Source of the DNA: Ruminococcaceae bacterium UBA2656
GTDB taxonomy: Bacteria; Bacillota; Clostridia; Oscillospirales; Acutalibacteraceae
NCBI GenBank assembly: GCA_002359465.1
Contig: DENA01000007.1
Coordinates: 71,454-79,890, forward strand
Direction: 5' to 3'
DNA length: 8,437 nucleotides
Made by a program: the position numbers and the translations under genes. Below the pieces are notes generated by a model that saw only the letters and a program-made list of their open reading frames with translations, had not been told where the DNA came from and did no database searches. Shown here in pieces: positions 1-5,328 of the stretch. Numbering within the stretch: position 1 is the stretch's first letter; each line of letters starts with the position of its first letter.

Positions 1-54
1 CCAATCACTTTTGCCGAATTTTTTTTTAATAATCTGTTCAATAAATATATCCAT
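1..54 (-). CDS. N-terminal fragment of an unidentified protein (runs off the window)
   Basis: Reading the minus strand, an ATG at 54-52 opens a frame that stays open to the window edge. It encodes 18 residues, MDIFIEQIIKKKFGKSDW. A GGGAGA Shine-Dalgarno lies at 66-61, six bases before the ATG, and a promoter lies further upstream (92-120), so this looks like a true gene start and not a chance frame. The fragment begins amphipathic (DIFIEQII) and then turns basic (KKKFGK). A cationic juxtamembrane stretch before a membrane segment would look like this, but the following residues are not available. I do not recognise the family. The gene lies downstream of and co-directional with the phosphorylase, but its own promoter suggests independent transcription. 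The three Lys codons fall in a run of nine A on the coding strand, so a sequencing indel there would shift the frame. Confidence 0.6.
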   Translation of the reverse strand, partial: MDIFIEQIIKKKFGKSDW

Positions 55-91
55 TTTCAATCTCCCAACCGATCGCTGATATTTATTAATT

Positions 92-120
92 ATTGTAGCA
101 TATCGGTTTCAGCTTTACAA
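92..120 (-). promoter_or_regulatory. Sigma-A type promoter for the minus-strand gene at the left edge
   Basis: On the minus strand TTGTAA (120-115) and TACAAT (97-92) are separated by exactly 17 bases. TG-C directly precedes the -10, making an extended -10 element (TGCTACAAT). Transcription would start near 85, about 30 bases before the ATG at 54. The -35 half sits in a small inverted repeat, TACAA-N4-TTGTA (116-129), which could be a regulator site or chance. No U-tract terminator is visible between the phosphorylase stop and this promoter; a GTTTCA/TGAAAC stem can be drawn there but lacks a following T-run. Confidence 0.55.
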
Positions 121-157
121 GGGATTGTACCCCGCCGTGATGAAACTGTTTTATTGA

Positions 158-2494
158 TCACATGCCCCAAATCTGTATTGCGTATTCCTTTACAGTTCTG
201 TCGCTTGAAAACTTTCCAGCACCGGCTGTATTCATAAAGCATTTTTGTGAAAATGCAAATCGGTCGCTGTAATCGGAGATGGCTTTGAGTTTTGTATCAC
301 AGTAGGAAATAAAATCATAGAGCAGAAAATAGTTGTCCGGTTTGTGCCAGCTTGCTCCGTCAAGCAAAGAATGGTACAACTCCCGGAATATCCCGGTTCC
401 CCCATCGTCGAACATTCCGTTAATCAAAACCTCCACCGCCGCACGCACCCTTTCATCGTGCTCATAGATTTCCCTTGGGCTATAGGAATCCGCAATTTTT
501 GCAAGCTCCTCCACACGCGCCCCGAAAATATAGTTGTTTTCTTCCCCTGCCTGCTGAACAATTTCCACATTCGCCCCGTCAAGTGTTCCGAGCGTTACGG
601 CACCGTTGAGCATCAACTTCATATTTCCGGTACCTGAGGCTTCCGTACCCGCTGTTGAAATCTGTTCGGAAATATCGGCGGCCGGCATAATTTTTTCGGC
701 ATAAGACACATTGTAATTAGATACAAAAACAACTTTCATTAGGCCGTTTACCGCAGGATCATTGTTCACTTTGTTCGCTATTTCATTGATAAATTTAATA
801 ATGCCCTTCGCCCTGGCATATCCCGGAGCGGACTTGCCGCCAAACAGAAAAACAGTCGGGTTGAATTTTTGAATTCTGCCTTTCTTTAATCCGAAATAAA
901 TATCCATAATGGAAAGGGCGTTTAAAAGCTGGCGCTTATATTCGTGCAGGCGCTTGACCTGGACATCAAAAATAAAGTCCGGATTCAGCCTGACTCCTTC
1001 GTGCTTTTCTATATAATCGGCAAGCTGCTGTTTTTTAATCCGTTTGATTTGCGCGAACTGACGAATTACGTTGGGATCGTCCTTATATTTTTCAAGATTC
1101 CTGAGTCTGTCCAGATCCGTAACCCAGCCGCTCCCGATTTTATCCGTAATAAAACCGGAAAGTTCCATATTGGAAAGCGCCAGCCACCTTCGCTGGGTAA
1201 TTCCGTTGGTCTTGTTGTTAAACCGCTTCGGATAAATTTCATACCATTCTTTCAGTGTAGAGGTTTTTAGAATCTCTGTATGGATTTCGGCTACGCCATT
1301 GACGGAATGGGTGGCAAAGGTCGCAAGCCGCACCATGTGAACAACCGAATGCTCATCAATAATCATAAATGGTTTTTGCGCTTCTCCCGTAATGCCCATA
1401 TCCGAAAGCTCTTTCAGCAGCACCTTGTTGATCATCACAACATACCTGTACACATTGGGAATCACGCTTTTGAAGAGATTTGCATCCCATTTTTCCAAAG
1501 CTTCCGCCATAATGGTATGATTTGTATAGGCAAACGTCTGTCTTGCGATTTTCAGTGCCTTGCCAAACGATACCCCTTCGTTGGTGACAAGAAGCCTGAT
1601 AAATTCCGGAATGGATACGACTGGGTGAGTGTCGTTCAGCTGTATTGCATATTCCCCGGAAAAATGAGTAAAATCATTTCCATATCTTTTCTTATAGGTT
1701 CTGATAATGTCCTGAAGGGAGGCGCTTGAGAAGAAATACTGCTGTTTCAGCCTAAGTTTTTTCCCCTTGTCCGACGTGTCGTTTGGGTATAAGACGCTGG
1801 AGATGGCTTCCGCGTCGTTTTTCTCACGTACCGCCTGTTCAAATTTCTGGTCGTTAAACAGCTGAAAGTCGAACGGAACCAGTGGTTCAGCCTGCCACAG
1901 GCGAAGCGTATTGACTGTTTTGGCACCATACCCAATCACCGGGGTATCATAGGGAACAGCGTAAACCGTTTGATTCTTAAACCTGATTTTAACCTTATCA
2001 TCTTCACGGCGCAGCGACCACGGGTCGCCGGACTGCAGCCAGTCATCCACTGTTTCCCTCTGAAAACCATTTTCGAAGTACTGTCGGAAAAGACCGTATT
2101 TATACCGGATTCCATAACCGTTCAGGACAATCCCCTGTGTGGAGGCCGAGTCCAGAAAACAGGCGGCCAGTCTTCCAAGCCCGCCGTTTCCTAGCGCAGC
2201 ATCCTCAATATCTTCGAATACAGCGACATCGATATTATTTTCATGAAACAGCTCTGACAGCTGGTTCAGAAGTCCTAAATTCTGCAAGTTACTGTAAATA
2301 AGTCTGCCTATTAAAAATTCAGCCGAGAAATAACACGCCCGTTTACTGACGTCAGGTGCTTCCCATTTGGATTTTACCTGTTTCATGGCCGCTTTGGAAA
2401 CCGCATGATAAAGTTCCATAACATCCGCCTGATGAATTGTTTTTCCGCTTTCCAATTCTAAAAGAGTTATCACATCATTTTTAAATGTATTCAT
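158..2494 (-). CDS. glgP: Alpha-glucan (glycogen/maltodextrin) phosphorylase, GT35 family
   Basis: This cytoplasmic PLP enzyme cleaves alpha-1,4-glucan chains with phosphate to release glucose-1-phosphate. Several hallmarks of the family are visible. Numbered from the ATG at 2494, the ALGNGGLGRLAACFLDS stretch is at about 100-116, LNDTHP at about 286-291, KTNGITQRRWL at about 428-438 and VKRLHEYKRQLLN at about 513-525. The signature EASGTGNMK ends in the PLP Schiff-base lysine at about 626 and runs on into TLGTLDGANVEI. The length of 778 residues is close to the shorter bacterial MalP/GlgP type, and I see no break. The frame extends upstream to a GTG at 2503-2501, but that codon overlaps the Shine-Dalgarno AAAGGAGTGG. 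The ATG at 2494, eight bases after GGAG, is the better start. The gene stands alone, with no glgB, glgC, glgA or malQ nearby, and is divergent from a LacI-type regulator. That favours a role in maltodextrin or stored-glucan breakdown under sugar control. GlgP versus MalP substrate preference cannot be decided from sequence alone. Confidence 0.96.
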   Translation of the reverse strand: MNTFKNDVITLLELESGKTIHQADVMELYHAVSKAAMKQVKSKWEAPDVSKRACYFSAEFLIGRLIYSNLQNLGLLNQLSELFHENNIDVAVFEDIEDAALGNGGLGRLAACFLDSASTQGIVLNGYGIRYKYGLFRQYFENGFQRETVDDWLQSGDPWSLRREDDKVKIRFKNQTVYAVPYDTPVIGYGAKTVNTLRLWQAEPLVPFDFQLFNDQKFEQAVREKNDAEAISSVLYPNDTSDKGKKLRLKQQYFFSSASLQDIIRTYKKRYGNDFTHFSGEYAIQLNDTHPVVSIPEFIRLLVTNEGVSFGKALKIARQTFAYTNHTIMAEALEKWDANLFKSVIPNVYRYVVMINKVLLKELSDMGITGEAQKPFMIIDEHSVVHMVRLATFATHSVNGVAEIHTEILKTSTLKEWYEIYPKRFNNKTNGITQRRWLALSNMELSGFITDKIGSGWVTDLDRLRNLEKYKDDPNVIRQFAQIKRIKKQQLADYIEKHEGVRLNPDFIFDVQVKRLHEYKRQLLNALSIMDIYFGLKKGRIQKFNPTVFLFGGKSAPGYARAKGIIKFINEIANKVNNDPAVNGLMKVVFVSNYNVSYAEKIMPAADISEQISTAGTEASGTGNMKLMLNGAVTLGTLDGANVEIVQQAGEENNYIFGARVEELAKIADSYSPREIYEHDERVRAAVEVLINGMFDDGGTGIFRELYHSLLDGASWHKPDNYFLLYDFISYCDTKLKAISDYSDRFAFSQKCFMNTAGAGKFSSDRTVKEYAIQIWGM

Positions 2495-2631
2495 ATAATC
2501 CACTCCTTTAAGTAACGAGTCTTATCTGCCGCAAATTCTTGCTAAAGCACAGAATTCTTTCGCAATTTCATTAATTTGTAACTGGCAATTATTCCCACTT
2601 CTGTTACGAAAAATCACGAAAATATGACAAT

Positions 2632-2660
2632 ATGATATCAAAGGACATTCTGAATGTCAA
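2632..2660 (-). promoter_or_regulatory. Sigma-A promoter of the phosphorylase gene
   Basis: On the minus strand a perfect TTGACA (2660-2655) is followed after 17 bases by TATCAT (2637-2632), five of six matches to TATAAT. This is the best promoter on that strand in the intergenic region. Transcription would start near 2625, leaving a leader of about 130 bases before the ATG at 2494. Its -35 and spacer are covered by a 15-bp palindrome (2644-2658), so a bound protein there would be expected to block RNA polymerase. Confidence 0.7.
2644..2658. promoter_or_regulatory. 15-bp palindrome over the phosphorylase -35: candidate operator
   Basis: GACATTC-T-GAATGTC is a perfect seven-base inverted repeat around one central base. 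It overlaps the -35 and first half of the spacer of the phosphorylase promoter, the usual place for a repressor operator. Part of the symmetry is forced by the TTGACA box itself on one arm only, so the other arm is unexplained by promoter function. The half-site AATGTCA recurs at 2735-2741. Which protein binds is unknown; the adjacent LacI-type regulator is the first candidate. Confidence 0.5.
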
Positions 2661-2855
2661 TACGAAAAAATGAAGTATTCTGTAACTATTCAATATTTTT
2701 ATATACAATATTTCGGGATATTTGTGTAACAAAAAATGTCAGAATAACCATTTATTTGTTATAAAATCTGAAAACTTCTGACTAATTTTCTTTTTTCAAG
2801 AAATATATTTCGTGTTTTTTCGTAATAAATTAGATAAGTTCTTTAATTTTGGCTG

Positions 2856-2861
2856 TATAAT
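2856..2861 (+). promoter_or_regulatory. Perfect -10 box (TATAAT) for the LacI-type regulator gene
   Basis: TATAAT lies about 100 bases before the regulator start codon, preceded by TG, and would start transcription near 2868. No good -35 is present at 16-18 bases (the corresponding bases read about GATAAG), so the promoter would be weak or depend on an activator. The 18-bp palindrome at 2922-2939 lies within the predicted leader, downstream of this start. Confidence 0.45.
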
Positions 2862-2921
2862 TCTAAAAAATTGTTTTTTTAATTGCCAATATAAAAATAA
2901 AACTATTGAAATGTTACGCGG

Positions 2922-2939
2922 CCACAGTATATACTGTGG
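2922..2939. promoter_or_regulatory. Perfect 18-bp palindrome before the regulator RBS: candidate operator
   Basis: CCACAGTAT followed directly by ATACTGTGG is a perfect dyad of nine base pairs with no central spacer. It sits 23 bases before the regulator ATG and just upstream of its Shine-Dalgarno. A fully symmetric, GC-ended 18-mer in AT-rich surroundings is unlikely by chance: roughly one in 262,000 per position. The simplest reading is an autoregulatory operator acting as a roadblock. In RNA the same bases could fold into a short hairpin next to the RBS. Its half-site does not match that of the palindrome at 2644-2658. Confidence 0.55.
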
Positions 2940-2962
2940 TTGGACAGGAAAGAGGGATTTCA

Positions 2963-3952
2963 ATGACTACGATTAAAGACATTGCGGAGAAACTTGGAAT
3001 TGCCGTCAGTACCGTATCAAAGGGCTTGAACGGTGCCAGCGATATCAGTGAAAAAATGCGCCAGCTGGTACTTGACACTGCGGTCGAAATGGGATACGCT
3101 TCAAAGAAAGTGCAACAGCCCGGCACACGAAAAGTCTGCATTCTAATCGAAAATATGGAATACGAAAATATCGATCAGTTCGGCTACGAAATTGTCGTAG
3201 GATTTAAGCTGATTGCCGCCAGGCATCATTGCGATGTATCGGTCATCCCCACAAATCTGAATATGCAGACCCATGAAAAATATGATTCTTATATGCTGAA
3301 AAACGGATACAGCGGTTCTTTTTTGCTGGGATTTGCGCTGCATGACGACTATATTACCCAGCTTGACAAAACGTCGGTTCCAACCGTCCTGCTGGATAAC
3401 TACATTCCCAATAAACATGTGGGCTATGTTGGCACCGACAGTTACAACGGTATTGATCTTGCCGTAAAGCATCTTTGTGAATATGGACATAAAAACATTG
3501 CGCTGCTGAATGGCACCAAGAACAGCATGGTGACAAATGAGCGCTATCATGCTTTTATACAAAGCATGGAACATTATGCTCTGAAAGTCAATTCCCATTT
3601 AATTGCCAATGGTTATTATGTTCCTGACTGCGCAAAAGACCACGTAGGTTCCTTTATAGAAAACGGAGCAACTGCAATTGTCTGTGCAAGTGACCTCATC
3701 GCTTCCGGAGTGATTGCCGAACTGGGCAGGCTGGGAAAATGTGTACCTCAGGATATGAGTGTAGTAGGCTTTGACGACCTTCCGATCGCACAGCATCTGA
3801 CTCCTACTTTGACCACGATCCGTCAGGACAGAGTCTCTATCGGCAAGAGCGCTTTCATGATGCTGTATGAACTGATCGGGGGCGTAAGCATCAGTAAGCT
3901 TTTGCTGAAGCCGGAGCTGATTGTAAGAAATTCAACCGGAATCTGCCCTTAA
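2963..3952 (+). CDS. LacI-family transcriptional regulator
   Basis: This is a 329-residue DNA-binding regulator with the usual two parts. Residues 2-24 (TTIKDIAEKLGIAVSTVSKGLNG) are the LacI-type helix-turn-helix. From about residue 57 onward lies a sugar-binding domain of the periplasmic-binding-protein type, ending in the family signature GFDDLPIAQHLTPTLTTIRQDR at about 269-290. The frame is open upstream to a TTG at 2906, but that codon has no RBS and would add 19 residues not typical of the family. The ATG at 2963 has AGAGGG six bases before it and starts with the canonical MTTIKDIA. The hinge after the HTH (residues 45-56, YASKKVQQPGTR) lacks the usual PNxxAxxL, which is unusual. Divergent arrangement with the phosphorylase suggests control of that gene and of itself by a glucose- or maltose-type ligand (inference; ligand unknown). 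No clear intrinsic terminator follows it. Confidence 0.93.
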   Translation: MTTIKDIAEKLGIAVSTVSKGLNGASDISEKMRQLVLDTAVEMGYASKKVQQPGTRKVCILIENMEYENIDQFGYEIVVGFKLIAARHHCDVSVIPTNLNMQTHEKYDSYMLKNGYSGSFLLGFALHDDYITQLDKTSVPTVLLDNYIPNKHVGYVGTDSYNGIDLAVKHLCEYGHKNIALLNGTKNSMVTNERYHAFIQSMEHYALKVNSHLIANGYYVPDCAKDHVGSFIENGATAIVCASDLIASGVIAELGRLGKCVPQDMSVVGFDDLPIAQHLTPTLTTIRQDRVSIGKSAFMMLYELIGGVSISKLLLKPELIVRNSTGICP

Positions 3953-3966
3953 GGCAAAGGATTCGC

Positions 3967-3995
3967 TTGCATTTGGTGTGCTAAGGTGATATATT
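3967..3995 (+). promoter_or_regulatory. Probable promoter of the pheST T-box transcript
   Basis: TTGCAT (3967-3972) and TATATT (3990-3995, five of six) are separated by 17 bases. The predicted start near 4002 lies just upstream of the first T-box stem. The -35 matches consensus only in TTG, so the site is plausible but not certain. It begins 14 bases after the regulator stop codon. Confidence 0.5.
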
Positions 3996-4001
3996 ATGTA
4001 G

Positions 4002-4235
4002 TATTAACACAATGATAAAGGAAGTAGCCTTTTTCTTCGCTTATTCAGAGAGGGCATGTCACGGCTGAAAGCGTGCCTGTAAGCTGTAAAAGGTGAAGTT
4101 CCCTTTGGAGTGGCGCGGCTGAACCGTTCAGTAGGCTGCCACGGCCTACACCGTTACAGGCCGCAGAGAGTTACAAATTAGGGTGGTACCACGGAGTTTT
4201 CGTCTTCGTCCCTTTCCGGGGCGGGGGCGTTTTTT
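4002..4235 (+). promoter_or_regulatory. T-box riboswitch sensing tRNA-Phe, leader of pheST
   Basis: The leader binds tRNA and lets transcription continue only when the tRNA is uncharged. Stem I can be folded in full. AAAGG 4017-4021 pairs with CCTTT 4102-4106, and GCCTTTT 4027-4033 with AAAAGGT 4088-4094. GCTTA 4039-4043 pairs with TAAGC 4080-4084, and the distal helix is 4052-4058 with 4072-4078. The AGTA motif is at 4023-4026, and the specifier UUC (Phe) is at 4099-4101 in the specifier loop. Stem II (GTGGC 4110-4114 with GCCAC 4138-4142) and stem III (CGGCCT 4142-4147 with AGGCCG 4158-4163) are alternatives or neighbours sharing one base. The T-box AGGGTGGTACCACGG is at 4180-4194. In the antiterminator AGGG 4180-4183 pairs with CCCT 4210-4213, and ACGGAG 4191-4196 with CTTCGT 4204-4209. 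The bulge UGGU fits tRNA ending A73-CCA, as in tRNA-Phe. Confidence 0.96.
4201..4235 (+). terminator. T-box intrinsic terminator
   Basis: CGTCTTCGTCCC (4201-4212) pairs along all 12 bases, with G-U pairs, to GGGGCGGGGGCG (4218-4229) across a TTTCC loop, followed by six T (4230-4235). The 5' arm shares bases 4204-4212 with the antiterminator, so the two folds exclude each other, as expected for a transcriptional T-box switch. Confidence 0.92.
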
Positions 4236-4260
4236 ATTGCTTATTTTTTTATTGCTTATT
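4231..4260 (+). repeat. Perfect 15-bp tandem duplication covering the terminator U-tract
   Basis: TTTTTATTGCTTATT occurs twice without a gap (4231-4245 and 4246-4260). The first copy starts in the terminator T-run; the second supplies another run of seven T at 4244-4250. It lies wholly in the pheS leader before the RBS. A slipped-strand duplication is the simplest origin. Confidence 0.9.
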
Positions 4261-4293
4261 CATGTCTTATATAACTGAAAGGATGATAACGCT

Positions 4294-5313
4294 ATGAAGC
4301 AGGAACTGGAGGCAATCCGCGAGAAAGCGATGCGCGAATTGAATGAAGCAAAAGGGCAGCAGATACTGGAAAATCTGCGTATTAAATATTTGGGAAAGAA
4401 AGGGGAACTCACTTCCATTTTAAAGCAGATGGGAAGCCTTTCTGCGGAAGAACGTCCCAAAATCGGCCAGTTGGCCAATGAAGTCCGCACTTTTATCGAA
4501 GCGGATCTGGTCAAACGCGCCGCAGAATTAAAAGAAGAAGAAATGCTCAAACGACTTGATCAGGAAAAAATCGATGTCACGCTGCCCGGCGTCCACCGTG
4601 AGCTTGGCGCAAAACATCCCCTGAGCATTGAGCTGGACGCAATCAAGGAAATCTTCGTAGGCATGGGCTTTGACATTGTGGAAGGGCCGGAAGTCGAATA
4701 CGACTATTATAATTTCGAGGCGCTCAACATTCCGAAAGATCACCCGGCAAGAGATACGCAGGATACCTTCTATATCAACGACAATATTCTGCTTCGCACA
4801 CAGACCTCCCCGGTTCAGGTACGCGTGATGGAAAAGCAAAAACCGCCAATCCGCATTATCTCCCCCGGCAGGGTTTATCGTTCGGACGCGGTTGACGCCA
4901 CGCACTCCCCTTTATTCCACCAGATTGAGGGGTTAGTGGTTGACAGGGGAATTACCTTTGCAGATTTAAAGGGTACTCTTGAGACCTTTGTAAAGCGCAT
5001 GTACGGCGAGGATTCCGTCGTGCGTTTCCGGCCGCATCACTTCCCCTTTACTGAACCTTCCGCTGAAGTTGACGTGCAGTGCTTCAACTGCCACGGGGAA
5101 GGCTGCCGCCTTTGCAAGGGCGAAGGATGGATTGAAATTCTGGGCTGCGGAATGGTACACCCGAAGGTGCTCTCCAACTGCGGCATAGACCCGGAAATAT
5201 ACAGCGGTTTCGCACTCGGCATGGGGCTGGAACGCGTAGTAATGAGAAAATACAATATTGACGATTTACGCCTGTTTTATGAAAACGACGTGAGATTCCT
5301 GAAGCAATTTTAA
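4294..5313 (+). CDS. pheS: Phenylalanyl-tRNA synthetase alpha subunit
   Basis: This is the catalytic subunit of the alpha2-beta2 class II enzyme that charges tRNA-Phe with phenylalanine. Residues 1-90 form a charged, helical N-terminal arm that in the family is a coiled coil binding tRNA. The catalytic core follows: motif 1 around [19 protein letters not shown] (108-126), motif 2 [23 protein letters not shown] (192-214), [12 protein letters not shown] (250-261) and motif 3 [13 protein letters not shown] (305-317). Ala307 corresponds to E. coli Ala294, the residue that sets the amino-acid pocket, and is the wild-type form. Four cysteines at 263, 266, 271 and 274 make a CX2CX4CX2C pattern found in many bacterial PheS. 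The length of 339 residues is normal. AAAGGATG lies ten bases before the ATG. The gene is first in the T-box operon and 15 bases ahead of pheT. Confidence 0.98.
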   Translation: MKQELEAIREKAMRELNEAKGQQILENLRIKYLGKKGELTSILKQMGSLSAEERPKIGQLANEVRTFIEADLVKRAAELKEEEMLKRLDQEKIDVTLPGVHRELGAKHPLSIELDAIKEIFVGMGFDIVEGPEVEYDYYNFEALNIPKDHPARDTQDTFYINDNILLRTQTSPVQVRVMEKQKPPIRIISPGRVYRSDAVDATHSPLFHQIEGLVVDRGITFADLKGTLETFVKRMYGEDSVVRFRPHHFPFTEPSAEVDVQCFNCHGEGCRLCKGEGWIEILGCGMVHPKVLSNCGIDPEIYSGFALGMGLERVVMRKYNIDDLRLFYENDVRFLKQF

Positions 5314-5328
5314 GGGGGATGCAGTAGA

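Larger units (their letters stand above)
2495..2962. other. Divergent AT-rich control region between phosphorylase and LacI-type regulator
   Basis: No gene is supported in this stretch. It holds the promoters of both flanking genes and two palindromes, listed separately, plus other repeats. A motif ACGAAAA(A)T recurs at 2606-2614, 2616-2623 and 2662-2671, and in reverse orientation at about 2815-2822, with ATTTCGT at 2807-2813. TAACAAA (2727-2733) and TTTGTTA (2755-2761) form an inverted pair. CAATATTT is repeated at 2691 and 2706. GAAATATATTTC (2800-2811) is a 12-bp palindrome. Because the region is very AT-rich, some of these will be chance. I looked for a catabolite-responsive element of the TGnAAnCGnTnnCA type and found none. 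The predicted phosphorylase leader is about 130 bases, with no riboswitch or U-tract terminator that I recognise. Confidence 0.7.

Noticed and set aside
1280..1729. 149-codon plus-strand open frame inside the phosphorylase gene
   Set aside because: It lies antisense to a well-conserved enzyme, has no convincing RBS, and its translation shows no family signature. Other plus-strand frames in 158-2494 fail the same way.
2495..2503. GTG start at 2503 for the phosphorylase
   Set aside because: The GTG is part of the AAAGGAGTGG Shine-Dalgarno that serves the ATG at 2494.
2495..2625. Possible riboswitch in the phosphorylase leader
   Set aside because: Only a five-base GTAAC/GTTAC pair and a small TGC/GCA loop can be drawn. 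There is no terminator, RBS-sequestering helix or known aptamer motif.
2906..2962. TTG-initiated N-terminal extension of the LacI-type protein by 19 residues
   Set aside because: There is no Shine-Dalgarno before the TTG, the extension would be translated through the 18-bp palindrome, and the family starts at MTTIKDIA, which has a good RBS.
3143..3598. 151-codon minus-strand open frame antisense to the LacI-type gene
   Set aside because: The sense strand encodes an uninterrupted regulator with all family motifs. The antisense frame has no promoter or RBS that I can see, and its composition looks like a shadow frame.
4002..4235. Structured leader considered as a novel RNA element
   Set aside because: The AGTA motif, specifier loop and AGGGTGG-ACC box make it a standard transcriptional T-box.
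4528..4905. 125-codon minus-strand open frame within pheS, and similar frames within pheT (5839-6240, 6910-7314)
   Set aside because: All are fully contained in conserved synthetase genes, lack RBS support and have no recognisable domains.
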